A DNA stretch of 64,000 nt from Serratia quinivorans (GCA_900457075.1 UGYN01000002.1:5642001-5706000); one strand, 5' to 3'; shown: positions 26,938 through 35,242, numbered from the stretch's first letter. Numbers and translations: made by a program. Notes: generated by a model from the letters alone, not told the origin.

Positions 26938-26999
26938 ATCACCGACCGGGATCACAAATTCATTGCAAGGCTGCTCGGGTGGCAGGCATTGGCCTGAGG

Positions 27000-27049
27000 A
27001 GCCTGCTCTGGCTGCCATTCTGACGACGAGGCTGGCAGTGAGGCAAAGG
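27000..27049 (+). promoter_or_regulatory. RhaS-like site upstream of aldA
   Basis: TGGCAGTGAGGCAAAGG (27033-27049) matches the rhaT proximal half-site at 15 of 17 positions. Sixteen bp upstream, AGCCTGCTCTGGCTGCC (27000-27016) matches the E. coli distal half-site at about 12 of 17. The site faces aldA and ends where a -35 element would be, about 64 bp before the start codon. Confidence 0.6.
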
Positions 27050-27112
27050 TTTTTAACACAGGAAGGTCATTACCATAACAAGGCGTTAATAATATTCCTG
27101 TGGAGCCCTGCG

Positions 27113-28552
27113 ATGACCCAGAACCAAAAACGGATGTATATAAACGGTGAATTTATTGCTCACAAAACTGGGCGCTGGATTGATGTCATCAACCCGGCCA
27201 CCGAACAAGCGATCATGCAAATCCCGCAAGGGGGTGCAGACGAGGCCAGGCTGGCCATTGATGCTGCCGAAGCCGCACAGCCAGGCTGGGAAGCGCTACC
27301 TGCGGTTGAACGTGGCCGGTGGCTACATCGACTGGCCGAAGGCATACGCTACAGAGAGCCGGAGCTGACGAAGTTGATCGTCACCGAAGGCGGTAAAACA
27401 CCTGAATTGGCCAAGGTAGAAGTGCTGTTTACTGCCGACTACCTCGACTATATGGCCGAGTGGGCGCGCCGCTATGAGGGGGAGATTATCCAAAGCGACC
27501 GGCCGAATGAAAACATCTTCCTGTTCAAAAAAGCCATCGGCGTGGTAGTTGGCATCCTGCCGTGGAACTTCCCGTTCTTCCTGATTGCGCGTAAGGCCGC
27601 CCCGGCGTTGGTGACCGGCAATACCATCGTGATCAAACCCAGTGAGCTGACGCCGGGCAATGCGTTGCTGTTTGCCGAAATCGCGGATCAGATTGGCCTG
27701 CCACCGGGCGTGTTTAACCTGGTGACCGGCTACGGGCCGGAGCTGGGTCAGGCACTGGCGGCTAACCCGAAGGTGGGCATGGTCAGCCTGACCGGCAGCG
27801 TCGGGGCCGGTATCGCCACGCTGCACGCTGCGGCAGACAACGTCACCAAGGTGTCGCTGGAGTTGGGCGGCAAGGCCCCGGCAATTGTGATGGCCGACGC
27901 CGATCTCGACCTGGCGGTCAAAGCCATCGTCAGCTCACGCATCATCAACAGTGGGCAGGTGTGTAACTGCACCGAACGCGTTTACGTACAGCGGGAGATT
28001 TATCCGCAGTTTATTGCCAGGCTGACCGAGGCTTTCCGTCAGGTCACCTTTGGCAACCCTGACCAACAAGCCGGGCTGGATATGGGGCCGTTGATCAGCG
28101 CCGAGGCGGTTCAACGAGTGGAAGATAAAGTGACGCGGGCGCTCAGCCAGGGCGCAACGTTGGTGATGGGCGGCAAGCGCGAGGCCCGCAGCGGGTACTT
28201 TTTCCCACCCACCCTGCTCTGCGACGTGCAGCAAGAGATGGAGATCATGCATCAGGAAATTTTCGGCCCGGTGCTGCCGGTCTGTTGCTTCGACAGTTTT
28301 GAGCAGGCGATCGCTATGGCTAACGACAGCGAATATGGCCTCACTTCGTCTGTTTTCACCAGTGACCTCAACGTGGCGATGATGGCGATCAAACAATTAA
28401 AGTTCGGCGAAACCTACGTCAACCGTGAAAGCTTTGAAGCGATGCAGGGTTTCCATGCCGGTTGGCGTAAGTCCGGTATTGGCGGCGCCGATGGCCGCCA
28501 CGGATTGGAGGATTATTTGCAAACACAGGTCGCCTATCTGCAATTCCGGTGA
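27113..28552 (+). CDS. aldA: Lactaldehyde dehydrogenase AldA
   Basis: The 479-residue NAD-dependent aldehyde dehydrogenase matches E. coli AldA in length and motifs: WNFPFFLIARK near 151, general base Glu250 in LELGGKAP, and nucleophile Cys284 in SGQVCNCTERV. It oxidises L-lactaldehyde, the product of the RhaD step, to L-lactate. I choose the ATG at 27113 (after TGGAG); the longer frame to 26963 has no support. Unlike E. coli, the gene lies next to rhaT and has a RhaS-like site. Confidence 0.9.
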   Translation: MTQNQKRMYINGEFIAHKTGRWIDVINPATEQAIMQIPQGGADEARLAIDAAEAAQPGWEALPAVERGRWLHRLAEGIRYREPELTKLIVTEGGKTPELAKVEVLFTADYLDYMAEWARRYEGEIIQSDRPNENIFLFKKAIGVVVGILPWNFPFFLIARKAAPALVTGNTIVIKPSELTPGNALLFAEIADQIGLPPGVFNLVTGYGPELGQALAANPKVGMVSLTGSVGAGIATLHAAADNVTKVSLELGGKAPAIVMADADLDLAVKAIVSSRIINSGQVCNCTERVYVQREIYPQFIARLTEAFRQVTFGNPDQQAGLDMGPLISAEAVQRVEDKVTRALSQGATLVMGGKREARSGYFFPPTLLCDVQQEMEIMHQEIFGPVLPVCCFDSFEQAIAMANDSEYGLTSSVFTSDLNVAMMAIKQLKFGETYVNRESFEAMQGFHAGWRKSGIGGADGRHGLEDYLQTQVAYLQFR

Positions 28553-28561
28553 TTAATGCCT

Positions 28562-28588
28562 GTTAAGGCCCCGATACGGGGCCTTAAC
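28562..28588. terminator. Strong bidirectional terminator, aldA / oxidoreductase
   Basis: GTTAAGGCCCCG and CGGGGCCTTAAC form a perfect 12-bp stem with an ATA loop. The stop codon of the minus-strand oxidoreductase (28584) lies inside the hairpin. Confidence 0.7.
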
Positions 28589-29756
28589 GGAACTCCACCC
28601 AGCTGGCACCGGCATCGGCGGAGCGCACACAGTTTTCGACCCAACGCACCCCCATCGTCCCGGCAGCAACGTCGGGGTACCAAAAGTCGGCCAGAAAATT
28701 CCGATCCCGCCGATCGGTAGCATCCATCGCCAGGGCAAAGCGTCGGTACAGATTTGACCAGGCTTCAAATAACCCCTCCGAATGACCACCACCAATCCGA
28801 TCGTCCGCCAGGGCTATAGGATCCAGATAGGGCATACCGCGTTCCAGAATGCGTACCGGTTCGCCCTGCACCTCAAATCGCAGTTGGTTCGGCTGCTCGT
28901 CCCACCACTCCAGGCTAGCCTTCTCACCGACAACTCGAACCTTCTGCCCGTGCATCGAACCACTGTTAACCGCAGAGCACCACAGGGAGCCAACGGCACC
29001 ATTGTCATACTCCATCAGCACATAGGCATTGTCCTCCAGCGGCGCCCGCGTTTTGACAAAACTCTGGCGGCTGCACATCAGGCGTTTGACCTTTAGCTGC
29101 GGCACCATGGTTTCCGCCAGGAACAAAGGATGGGTAGCCAAATCACCCAATACGTAGCTGGGGCCGACAAAACGGGGATCCACCCGCCAGCGGGTGCTGG
29201 GGTTATCTAGCTCCACCGCCGCCGCATGGAACCCGTGCGCAAATTGCATGTTGATAATGCGGATCTCACCCAGCAGGCCGTCGGCGATCATCTGCCGGGC
29301 CTGAAGGATCAACTGGTGTCCGGCGTAGCCGTAGGTAACCCCGATAATTTTATGCTGTTTTTGGCTCAGTTCGACCAGCGCCTGCGCTTCTTCAACGGTG
29401 AAACACAGCGGTTTCTCGCACACGACATGCAGGCCGGCTGCCAGTGCCGCCTGGCAGATGGCAAAGTGGGTATTATTGGGGGTGGCAATGGAAACCGCCT
29501 CGATGCCATCCACTCTGGCAGCCTCTTCGCGAAATAGCGTAGCGTAATCCGGGTAACAACGTTCCGCTGCGATCCCCAGGCTCTGTCCAAAAAGACGCCC
29601 TCGCTGCGCGTCAATATCAAACGCCCCGGCCAACAGGGAGAAAGTGCCATCGCGCAGTGCCGCAGAACGATGAATATAACCAATCTGACTGGTTCCGCCG
29701 CCGCCAACCATCCCCCAGCGCAAGGATCGTTCCAAAGGTTTAATGCCGTTGATCAT
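28584..29756 (-). CDS. Gfo/Idh/MocA-family NAD(P) oxidoreductase
   Basis: The 390-residue protein has an N-terminal Rossmann domain (GMVGGGGTSQIGYIH near residue 15) and the family-typical CEKPLCFTVEEA segment near 112, then a C-terminal substrate domain with DLATHPLFLAE. Relatives oxidise sugars, cyclitols or glycosides, and the substrate here is unknown. The ATG at 29756 is 7 nt after AGGAG; a GTG at 29759 is too close. It lies 14 bp after the isomerase gene, forming an operon resembling inositol or glycoside utilisation pairs. Confidence 0.82.
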   Translation of the reverse strand: MINGIKPLERSLRWGMVGGGGTSQIGYIHRSAALRDGTFSLLAGAFDIDAQRGRLFGQSLGIAAERCYPDYATLFREEAARVDGIEAVSIATPNNTHFAICQAALAAGLHVVCEKPLCFTVEEAQALVELSQKQHKIIGVTYGYAGHQLILQARQMIADGLLGEIRIINMQFAHGFHAAAVELDNPSTRWRVDPRFVGPSYVLGDLATHPLFLAETMVPQLKVKRLMCSRQSFVKTRAPLEDNAYVLMEYDNGAVGSLWCSAVNSGSMHGQKVRVVGEKASLEWWDEQPNQLRFEVQGEPVRILERGMPYLDPIALADDRIGGGHSEGLFEAWSNLYRRFALAMDATDRRDRNFLADFWYPDVAAGTMGVRWVENCVRSADAGASWVEFR

Positions 29757-29770
29757 CACGTTTCTCCTGA

Positions 29771-30697
29771 TTAAAAACCGAGGGTTCGTAAATAGTTGAG
29801 GCTTTCTGTTACATCACTCAGGCTGCCCTGCGCATGACGGGGGTCGCGCTCCTGCTCAATGGTGATCCAACCCTGATAACCCCGCGTCATTAATAATTCT
29901 CGCACCGCCGGGTAATCAATCGCCCCCTTGCCCAATGGACACATCACTCCCTGCGCGCAGGCAGTGAAGAAATCCAGCCCACCCGCCAGCACCTGGTGGA
30001 ATACCTGTGGGTTAACGTCCTTGAAGTGCAGGTAATCGATGCGCGCAAAATAGCGGTCAATCCAGGTGGCCGGGTCCATGCCTGAGTAATACAAATGGCC
30101 GGTGTCCAGGCACAGCCCGGCGATTTGGTGAGGAATTTGCTCGACCAGTTGCTCAATTTCATCGGCGAATTCGATACAACCACCGGCATGCGGATGCACT
30201 ACCGGCCGCACGCCATATTCCTGCCAGGCAATTTTGCCAAGCGTCATGATATGGCCGATCATCCGCTGCCAGTCCGCCTGGGTAAGTCGCGGTGCCAGTA
30301 ACGACTGCCCGGCAAATTTGGCACGCTGAGGATTACCGAAATCAATAATCACCAGATATGGCGGTGAGAAGTTACCGGCATTTATAGACTGCGCCCTGGC
30401 AGTCTGTGACAAATTTCGGCAAATGTTATGTGTCAGTTCAAGGAGATAGCTAAAATTTTGTTCGCTGACCAGATCGTCGAAAATGGTGCCTGCCACCAGC
30501 GACAGTCCGTGCCGCTGTAATTCGGCGCTCAGGATATCGGCATCGGTGGGCAGATAGCCCCAGGGTCCTAGCTCGATGCTGCGATAGCCGGCAGCGTTCG
30601 CCTCCTGCAGCACTTTGCTGTAAGGCGGAAGATGCGGGTTTTTAGGGTCATCCACACCCCAACTACAGGGCGCATTGGCAATCGGCAAACTCATCAT
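29771..30697 (-). CDS. Sugar phosphate isomerase/epimerase, IolE-like
   Basis: The 308-residue protein is a xylose-isomerase-like TIM barrel (AP endonuclease family 2). The start IANAPCSWGVDD is shared with inosose dehydratase-like proteins, and metal-ligand candidates are visible in HPHAGG, LCLDTGHLYYSG and YLHFKDV. Such enzymes often work with a Gfo/Idh partner, as encoded next door. The exact reaction is unknown. The operator motif of the upstream LacI-type regulator lies in its promoter region. Confidence 0.78.
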   Translation of the reverse strand: MMSLPIANAPCSWGVDDPKNPHLPPYSKVLQEANAAGYRSIELGPWGYLPTDADILSAELQRHGLSLVAGTIFDDLVSEQNFSYLLELTHNICRNLSQTARAQSINAGNFSPPYLVIIDFGNPQRAKFAGQSLLAPRLTQADWQRMIGHIMTLGKIAWQEYGVRPVVHPHAGGCIEFADEIEQLVEQIPHQIAGLCLDTGHLYYSGMDPATWIDRYFARIDYLHFKDVNPQVFHQVLAGGLDFFTACAQGVMCPLGKGAIDYPAVRELLMTRGYQGWITIEQERDPRHAQGSLSDVTESLNYLRTLGF

Positions 30698-30760
30698 TTT
30701 TATTCCGGGTCGAAGTCGAAGTGACCTCAGTATTAAATAAACGTTTCGAAATCAGCAATG

Positions 30761-30829
30761 ATGAAACTTTCATTTTTTGATGGCGATCGCGTTAATTTTG
30801 ATAGTTTAAATGATAGTTTTTTATCAAAA
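30761..30829 (-). promoter_or_regulatory. Operators upstream of the isomerase-oxidoreductase operon
   Basis: TGATAGTTTTTTATCAAAA (30811-30829) is repeated in reverse orientation, one T shorter, upstream of the regulator gene (31958-31975). A related half-copy TTTTGATAGTTTAAA precedes it. A separate 13-bp palindrome ATGAAA-C-TTTCAT is at 30761-30773. These are likely repressor sites. Confidence 0.6.
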
Positions 30830-30877
30830 CCAGGCAGACCGAAGCTCTTGGGAGATTGGGAGATTTATAATGGAAAA

Positions 30878-30898
30878 CGGCTCCACCAGAGGGAGCCG
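30878..30898 (-). terminator. Hairpin after the LacI-type regulator
   Basis: CGGCTCC and GGAGCCG form a 7-bp stem, followed on the minus strand by GTTTTCC. It separates the regulator from the downstream operon. Confidence 0.6.
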
Positions 30899-30902
30899 AC
30901 TA

Positions 30903-31940
30903 TCAGAGGTTTTCTTTGGTGATCAGATCAAAGCGGTTAATAGTGTGACTAAAACCGGAGGAGCCGCCACCGGTGGCGGCGACAAAAGTGCTGATGACTG
31001 ACGCCGCAAACTCGGCAATACGATGCCTGAGCATCAGATCCAGCGTGCCGTCGATCAGCGCCATTTCGCCGCCTGCAACCGGGCCATGGCAAATCAGCAT
31101 CACCTGATGCTGCCTGCCGCTTTCCCGCAGCGCAGCAATAATCCCTTCCACACCCCCGCAGGGTGCATACAGAGCCACCAGATTGGGATGCTGCTCCAGC
31201 AAGGTTTGAGTGACTTGTCTTGCGCTTTCGGCCCGTTCATGACTGCGTACCGGCTCAAGCACCCGCTGACCACTCAGGTGTTCGCGCAGGTAAGATCGAA
31301 AGCTGATTTCGCAGGTTTCCTGACACAGAAAACGGTTATCGCCGATAATGACCCCGACATCGCCCTGCCGATGGCACAAGCGCTCCACCGCCCAGCCGGC
31401 GGTACGGCCTGCCTGCTGGTTATCCCAGCCGATATAACCGGCACGGCTGTGTACCGATAAATCCGACAGCAACGTGAATACCTTTACCCCCTGTCTGCTA
31501 GCCTCTTCCACCGCAAAACGGATCATCGGGTTATCCAGCGCCAGCACGCCGATCACATCTACACTTTGGCTTAACTGTGTGATGGCGGCAGCGGTGTCGC
31601 TGACCGCGCTGATATCATGAAACATGAACTGTGGCGGGTGCTCAGCGTCGTAATAGGGTGCGGCCTGTTCCAGCAGGCTATCCGCCAATTGTGCGTAGAA
31701 CGAATGTTCCTTTCGCAGCAGGATAAAGCCCATTTTAATCCGTGCGGCTGGTTGGCCCATCGTCTCAAACAGTTGATGCGATTTCTCTAGTGCGAAGCCT
31801 AATTTGTGCGCCGCCGCAATGACCCTGCGTGCCGTTTCAGGCCGTACTGTTGCGCGCTGGTTTATTACCCGATCAACCGTAGCGATACCAACATGCGCCT
31901 CTCTGGCAATGGCGGCCAGGGTGGTTTTCTTGCCTGCCAT
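30903..31940 (-). CDS. LacI-family transcriptional regulator
   Basis: From the ATG at 31940 (after GGGAGAC) the protein has 345 residues: a LacI-type helix-turn-helix (TTLAAIAREAHVGIATVDRVIN, about residues 5-27) and a periplasmic-binding-protein-like sugar sensor domain. It is next to the IolE-like/Gfo operon on the same strand, and the same operator motif lies before both, so it probably controls itself and that operon. The ligand is unknown. Confidence 0.85.
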   Translation of the reverse strand: MAGKKTTLAAIAREAHVGIATVDRVINQRATVRPETARRVIAAAHKLGFALEKSHQLFETMGQPAARIKMGFILLRKEHSFYAQLADSLLEQAAPYYDAEHPPQFMFHDISAVSDTAAAITQLSQSVDVIGVLALDNPMIRFAVEEASRQGVKVFTLLSDLSVHSRAGYIGWDNQQAGRTAGWAVERLCHRQGDVGVIIGDNRFLCQETCEISFRSYLREHLSGQRVLEPVRSHERAESARQVTQTLLEQHPNLVALYAPCGGVEGIIAALRESGRQHQVMLICHGPVAGGEMALIDGTLDLMLRHRIAEFAASVISTFVAATGGGSSGFSHTINRFDLITKENL

Positions 31941-31957
31941 AATCGTCTCCCTCATGA

Positions 31958-31975
31958 TTTTGATAAAAACTATCA
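31958..31975 (-). promoter_or_regulatory. Operator copy upstream of the regulator gene
   Basis: TTTTGATAAAAACTATCA lies 18-35 bp before the regulator start codon. Its reverse complement nearly equals the site at 30811-30829, suggesting autoregulation. Confidence 0.6.
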
Positions 31976-32053
31976 TGTCCCAGCCGCCCATAGAAATCAG
32001 GCTGCCGTTTTTGTGTGATCGGGCGCGTTAATGCTTAATACGCTCAGCAATAA

Positions 32054-32137
32054 GGCTCGAAATCCGTTCTGGTGTTAGCCGCTGCGGTACTGGGAAGCGT
32101 GCTGGCGTTGGCGCTGGTAGCCAAACCCAAAATCTAG
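32054..32137 (+). other. Possible fragment of a membrane protein gene
   Basis: A short frame with no start codon reads SKSVLVLAAAVLGSVLALA followed by LVAKPKI and a stop at 32135-32137. It looks like a single membrane helix, and the frame is blocked by a stop at 32051. It may be the remnant of a deleted gene. The rest of 31941-32258 is the promoter region of the two divergent genes. Confidence 0.3.
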
Positions 32138-32258
32138 CCAGCCCGTCGTGACTCATTACACCATGTATAAAATCAAATGACTCTGACCCCATTTTTCTCT
32201 TTATCCATAAGCATTATCGTTTCAGCCACGCAAATAATGACTATGCAGAGAACGGATA

Positions 32259-33005
32259 ATGGACAGAGTAAAAACAGTAATTGTTACCGGCGCATCCAGC
32301 GGATTGGGCTTCGCTATTGCGCGGGCTTACCTGGCGCGTGGCTACAATGTCGTGGGCAACGCACGCTCACTGGAACGTTTGCAGGCAGCGGCCAACCAAC
32401 TCGGTAATCCTGAGAACCTGCTGCTGGTTCCCGGTGATATCGCCCTGCCGGAAACCGCGACCCGCCTGTTCGAACAGGCAGAAGAAAACTTTGGTCAGGT
32501 CGATATTCTGATCAATAACGCGGGGATCTTCATCTCCAAACCGGTGGCAGAGTATTCGGAGGAAGATGTCGACGCGATGCTGGCGACCAATCTGAAAGGT
32601 TTCTTCTATCCCTCACAGGCCGCTGCCCGTCACATGGTGCCCAATGGCGCTGGCCACATCGTCACCATCACTGCCGCCATCGCCATGCAGCCCATCAGCA
32701 AAGTCCCGGCCCTGCTGCCGATTATGGTCAAGGGCGGGCTGAACCAGGCCACCCGTGGGCTGGCGCTGGAACTGGCACCGCATAATGTGATGGTCAATGC
32801 CGTTGCTCCCGGCATCATTGCCACTCCACTGACCATGAGCAACCCGGATGAACAAAGCCTGGCGTTTATGAAACAGATGGCCCCGACCCAACGCATCGGT
32901 CAGCCGCAGGATATTGTCGATGCGGTGCTGTACCTGACTGACTCAAGCTTTGTCACCGGCACCATCGTTGCCGTAGACGGCGGCACTACCGCCGGCGTCT
33001 GGTAA
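32259..33005 (+). CDS. SDR-family protein lacking the usual Ser-Tyr pair
   Basis: The 248-residue short-chain dehydrogenase-like protein has an intact cofactor motif TGASSGLG (10-17) and NNAG (86-89). Where the catalytic Ser is expected it has ITAAIAM (about 137-143), and the Y-x3-K motif reads P154-x3-K158, so Lys is kept but Ser and Tyr are missing. I recall a divergent SDR subgroup with a similar pattern; its activity is unclear to me. It lies 17 bp upstream of a tautomerase gene with which it probably forms an operon. Confidence 0.8.
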   Translation: MDRVKTVIVTGASSGLGFAIARAYLARGYNVVGNARSLERLQAAANQLGNPENLLLVPGDIALPETATRLFEQAEENFGQVDILINNAGIFISKPVAEYSEEDVDAMLATNLKGFFYPSQAAARHMVPNGAGHIVTITAAIAMQPISKVPALLPIMVKGGLNQATRGLALELAPHNVMVNAVAPGIIATPLTMSNPDEQSLAFMKQMAPTQRIGQPQDIVDAVLYLTDSSFVTGTIVAVDGGTTAGVW

Positions 33006-33022
33006 TTAAGGAGAACCTGCAC

Positions 33023-33241
33023 ATGCCCTATGTCAATATTAAAGTCACCGATGAAGGCGTCACCGCCGAGCAGAAGCGCCAATTGATTGAAGGCGTCACC
33101 GAGTTGCTGGAGCGCGTGCTGAACAAGCCACGATACGCCACCTCGGTAGTGATTGACGAAGTCGCTACCGATAACTGGGGCGTAGGCGGTGAAAGCGTCA
33201 CGACCCTGCGCAACAAAGAACGTAACTCGGGCCAGCGATAG
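33023..33241 (+). CDS. 4-oxalocrotonate tautomerase family protein
   Basis: The 72-residue protein starts MPYVNIKV, giving the N-terminal proline that is the catalytic base once Met is removed. The rest (ERVLNKPRYATSVVIDEVATDNWGVGG) matches the small tautomerase fold. Such enzymes tautomerise 2-oxo/enol acids, often in aromatic degradation; this one's substrate is unknown. AAGGAGAACC precedes the ATG. It is downstream of the SDR gene. Confidence 0.85.
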   Translation: MPYVNIKVTDEGVTAEQKRQLIEGVTELLERVLNKPRYATSVVIDEVATDNWGVGGESVTTLRNKERNSGQR

Positions 33242-33510
33242 CCCCCAACTCCCCTGGTCTGTTGTTAACCCGACGTTCATCCGCAAAGGGTGACGGGTTA
33301 GTCAGGCTGGGGGATTTTGTTGTAACAAGCCCGCATCTCCCACTCAAATACCCCCACTGAATAGATGATGACTAATAAGTTTCATTAATCGTTCATCTAT
33401 AAAATCCACTACCTGTTACGCGTTTGTGATGATAGGGTTTAATCTTCAAGAAGTGTCAATGTCATTCAATACCGACATTGGCGGAGAAATCTATCATCAG
33501 AGGGACGGGT

Positions 33511-34614
33511 ATGATGTCTAAGGGTATTTCAAAGGGATTCTTTATTCTGATCCTTTTCATAGTTACCGCTGCTTTTCTGGACGTTTTGGGTCCCTATTAT
33601 TCGTCCGTTCTGTGGGCGATCATCCTGGCGGTGATTTTCCACCCGGTGAAACAAAAACTTAAGCAGTATTTGGGCGAACGAAACGGCCTGGTGTCGCTTT
33701 TGACGGTCGCAGTGATCTGTCTGATCGTATTTACTCCCCTGGCGATTATTGCGTCTTCATTGGCGATTGAGCTTAACGTGGTCTACACCAAATTACAGGG
33801 TAATAACGCGCAATTCCCGGTGGTTCTGGCCGATACCCTGCGGGTGCTGCCTGGCTGGGCACGCCATTTCCTTACCGAGCATAACCTCGACAACGCGGCA
33901 GAAATACAAAAGAAACTTTCACAGGTGGCGCTGCAAGGTGGGCAATATCTTGCCGGTAGCGTGTTCCTGATCGGTAAAGGCACCTTCAACTTTGCCGTGG
34001 GTTTTGGCGTAATGCTCTATCTGCTGTTCTTCCTGCTGAAGGACGGCCCTTATCTGGTTAACCTGACGCTACAGGCGCTGCCGTTATCCGAGCACGTTAA
34101 ACATCATCTGTTTGTGAAATTCGCCGCGGTTTCCCGCGCGACGGTGAAAGGCACGGTAGTGGTTGCCGCAGTGCAAGGTGCACTCGGCGGCCTGGCGTTT
34201 TACATCACCGGTATCGAAGGCAGCCTGCTGTGGGCCGCATTGATGGCGTTCCTGTCCATCATCCCCGCAGTGGGCTCCGCCATTATCTGGGTACCCGCTG
34301 CCATCTATTTCTTCGCCACCGGTATGTTGTGGAAAGGCCTGTTCCTGGTGGGCTTCTTCGTGGTGATCATCGGTTTGGTCGACAATATCCTTCGCCCGCT
34401 TCTGGTGGGTAAAGACACCAAGATGCCGGATTACCTGATCCTGATTTCAACCCTGGGCGGTATGGAGATTTACGGTATCAATGGTTTCGTCATCGGCCCA
34501 CTTATCGCCGCCCTGTTCATCGCCTGCTGGAATATTCTTTCCGGTCGCGACAGTGCCGAAACCACCGATGAGATTGATGAGGACTTTATCGAGGAAGGCA
34601 AGAAATCACCCTGA
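33511..34614 (+). CDS. AI-2E family (PerM/TqsA-type) membrane transporter
   Basis: The 367-residue inner-membrane protein has about eight hydrophobic segments and the typical family segments AFLSIIPAVGSAIIWVPAA and IIGLVDNILRPLLVGKDTKMPDYL near residues 245-320, with an acidic C-terminal tail. Family members include the autoinducer-2 exporter TqsA and several permeases of unknown cargo. I choose the ATG at 33511 (after AGAGGGAC) over an upstream GTG. A strong terminator follows. Confidence 0.85.
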   Translation: MMSKGISKGFFILILFIVTAAFLDVLGPYYSSVLWAIILAVIFHPVKQKLKQYLGERNGLVSLLTVAVICLIVFTPLAIIASSLAIELNVVYTKLQGNNAQFPVVLADTLRVLPGWARHFLTEHNLDNAAEIQKKLSQVALQGGQYLAGSVFLIGKGTFNFAVGFGVMLYLLFFLLKDGPYLVNLTLQALPLSEHVKHHLFVKFAAVSRATVKGTVVVAAVQGALGGLAFYITGIEGSLLWAALMAFLSIIPAVGSAIIWVPAAIYFFATGMLWKGLFLVGFFVVIIGLVDNILRPLLVGKDTKMPDYLILISTLGGMEIYGINGFVIGPLIAALFIACWNILSGRDSAETTDEIDEDFIEEGKKSP

Positions 34615-34674
34615 TGCCACCAAGGCGGATTGAAACATTGCCCCTGTCGGGGTATCTGTAAAACGGCAGTAAAC

Positions 34675-34741
34675 AACGGGAGCCCTACGGCTCCCGTTGT
34701 TGTTCAAATGCTTAAACACAATTACAGACGTTTAACGATAG
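34675..34741. repeat. Direct repeat copy A: degenerate icd 3' end plus terminator
   Basis: This copy holds the hairpin ACGGGAGCC/GGCTCCCGT (34676-34697), which also serves as the plus-strand terminator of the transporter gene. Minus-strand sequence reading ...TIVKRL-stop follows, matching the true icd end AIVKHM-stop. It is about 80% identical over 66 bp to copy B at 35243-35308. The last 11 bp (TTTAACGATAG) are identical. Confidence 0.75.
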
Positions 34742-34758
34742 TTATGTCATTCAGCCGC

Positions 34759-35200
34759 TTAGGGGCGAAATTCCAGTACGGAATCTTTAAAAGCACCGTA
34801 AACCGCTTGTGACGGCGGCTTGGGGAAACGGGTATTTGTGATTGCCTTTATAGCAGCCCGGCAAAGCGCAGGATCACCACTTTCAGAGCGGACAGCCAAA
34901 AGCATCCCATCCGGAGCAAACTTCATTCTGATAGTACATTGCTTGCCGGCATAAGCGTTGGCATCATAAAAATGGTTCTGAATCGCAGCGCGTACCTGCC
35001 CGGCATAGTGGCTGACCTCATCCCCTGCAGCGGGAGTTACTTTGCCGTCAAGGGCAGCAAAAAGATCGTCGACACCCTCCACAGACGGCCCAGCGTTAGC
35101 CACAGAGTTCGTCTTGGTACAGCCTGCCAGCCATAGTGAGACGACAATAAGCATTAATGCCGGCAGGTTTTTTTTTAAATCCTAAATGAACTCTATTCAT
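34759..35200 (-). CDS. TolA domain III-like lipoprotein, frame interrupted at A9
   Basis: The open frame from 35154 encodes 131 residues: the end of a lipoprotein signal (SLWLAG-C) and a domain closely resembling TolA domain III (YAGQVRAAIQNHFYD, GKQCTIRMKFAPDG, two Cys forming the TolA disulfide, and PKPPSQAVYGAFKDSVLEFRP). The better start is the ATG at 35200 after GAAGGG, but it is one base out of frame: nine A residues (35168-35176, minus strand) lie between. With eight, the signal would read MNRVHLGFKKNLPALMLIVV. TolA links the inner membrane to Pal/TolB and is used by colicins and filamentous phages. This paralogue would be lipid-anchored. Confidence 0.7.
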
Positions 35201-35242
35201 GATTCCCTTCTTTTAGAATAGTCACTGGAAAGAACAATAAAA

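Noticed and set aside
33265..33300. Terminator after the tautomerase gene
   Set aside because: TTAACCCG and CGGGTTA can pair, but the loop is over 20 nt and no T-run follows directly.
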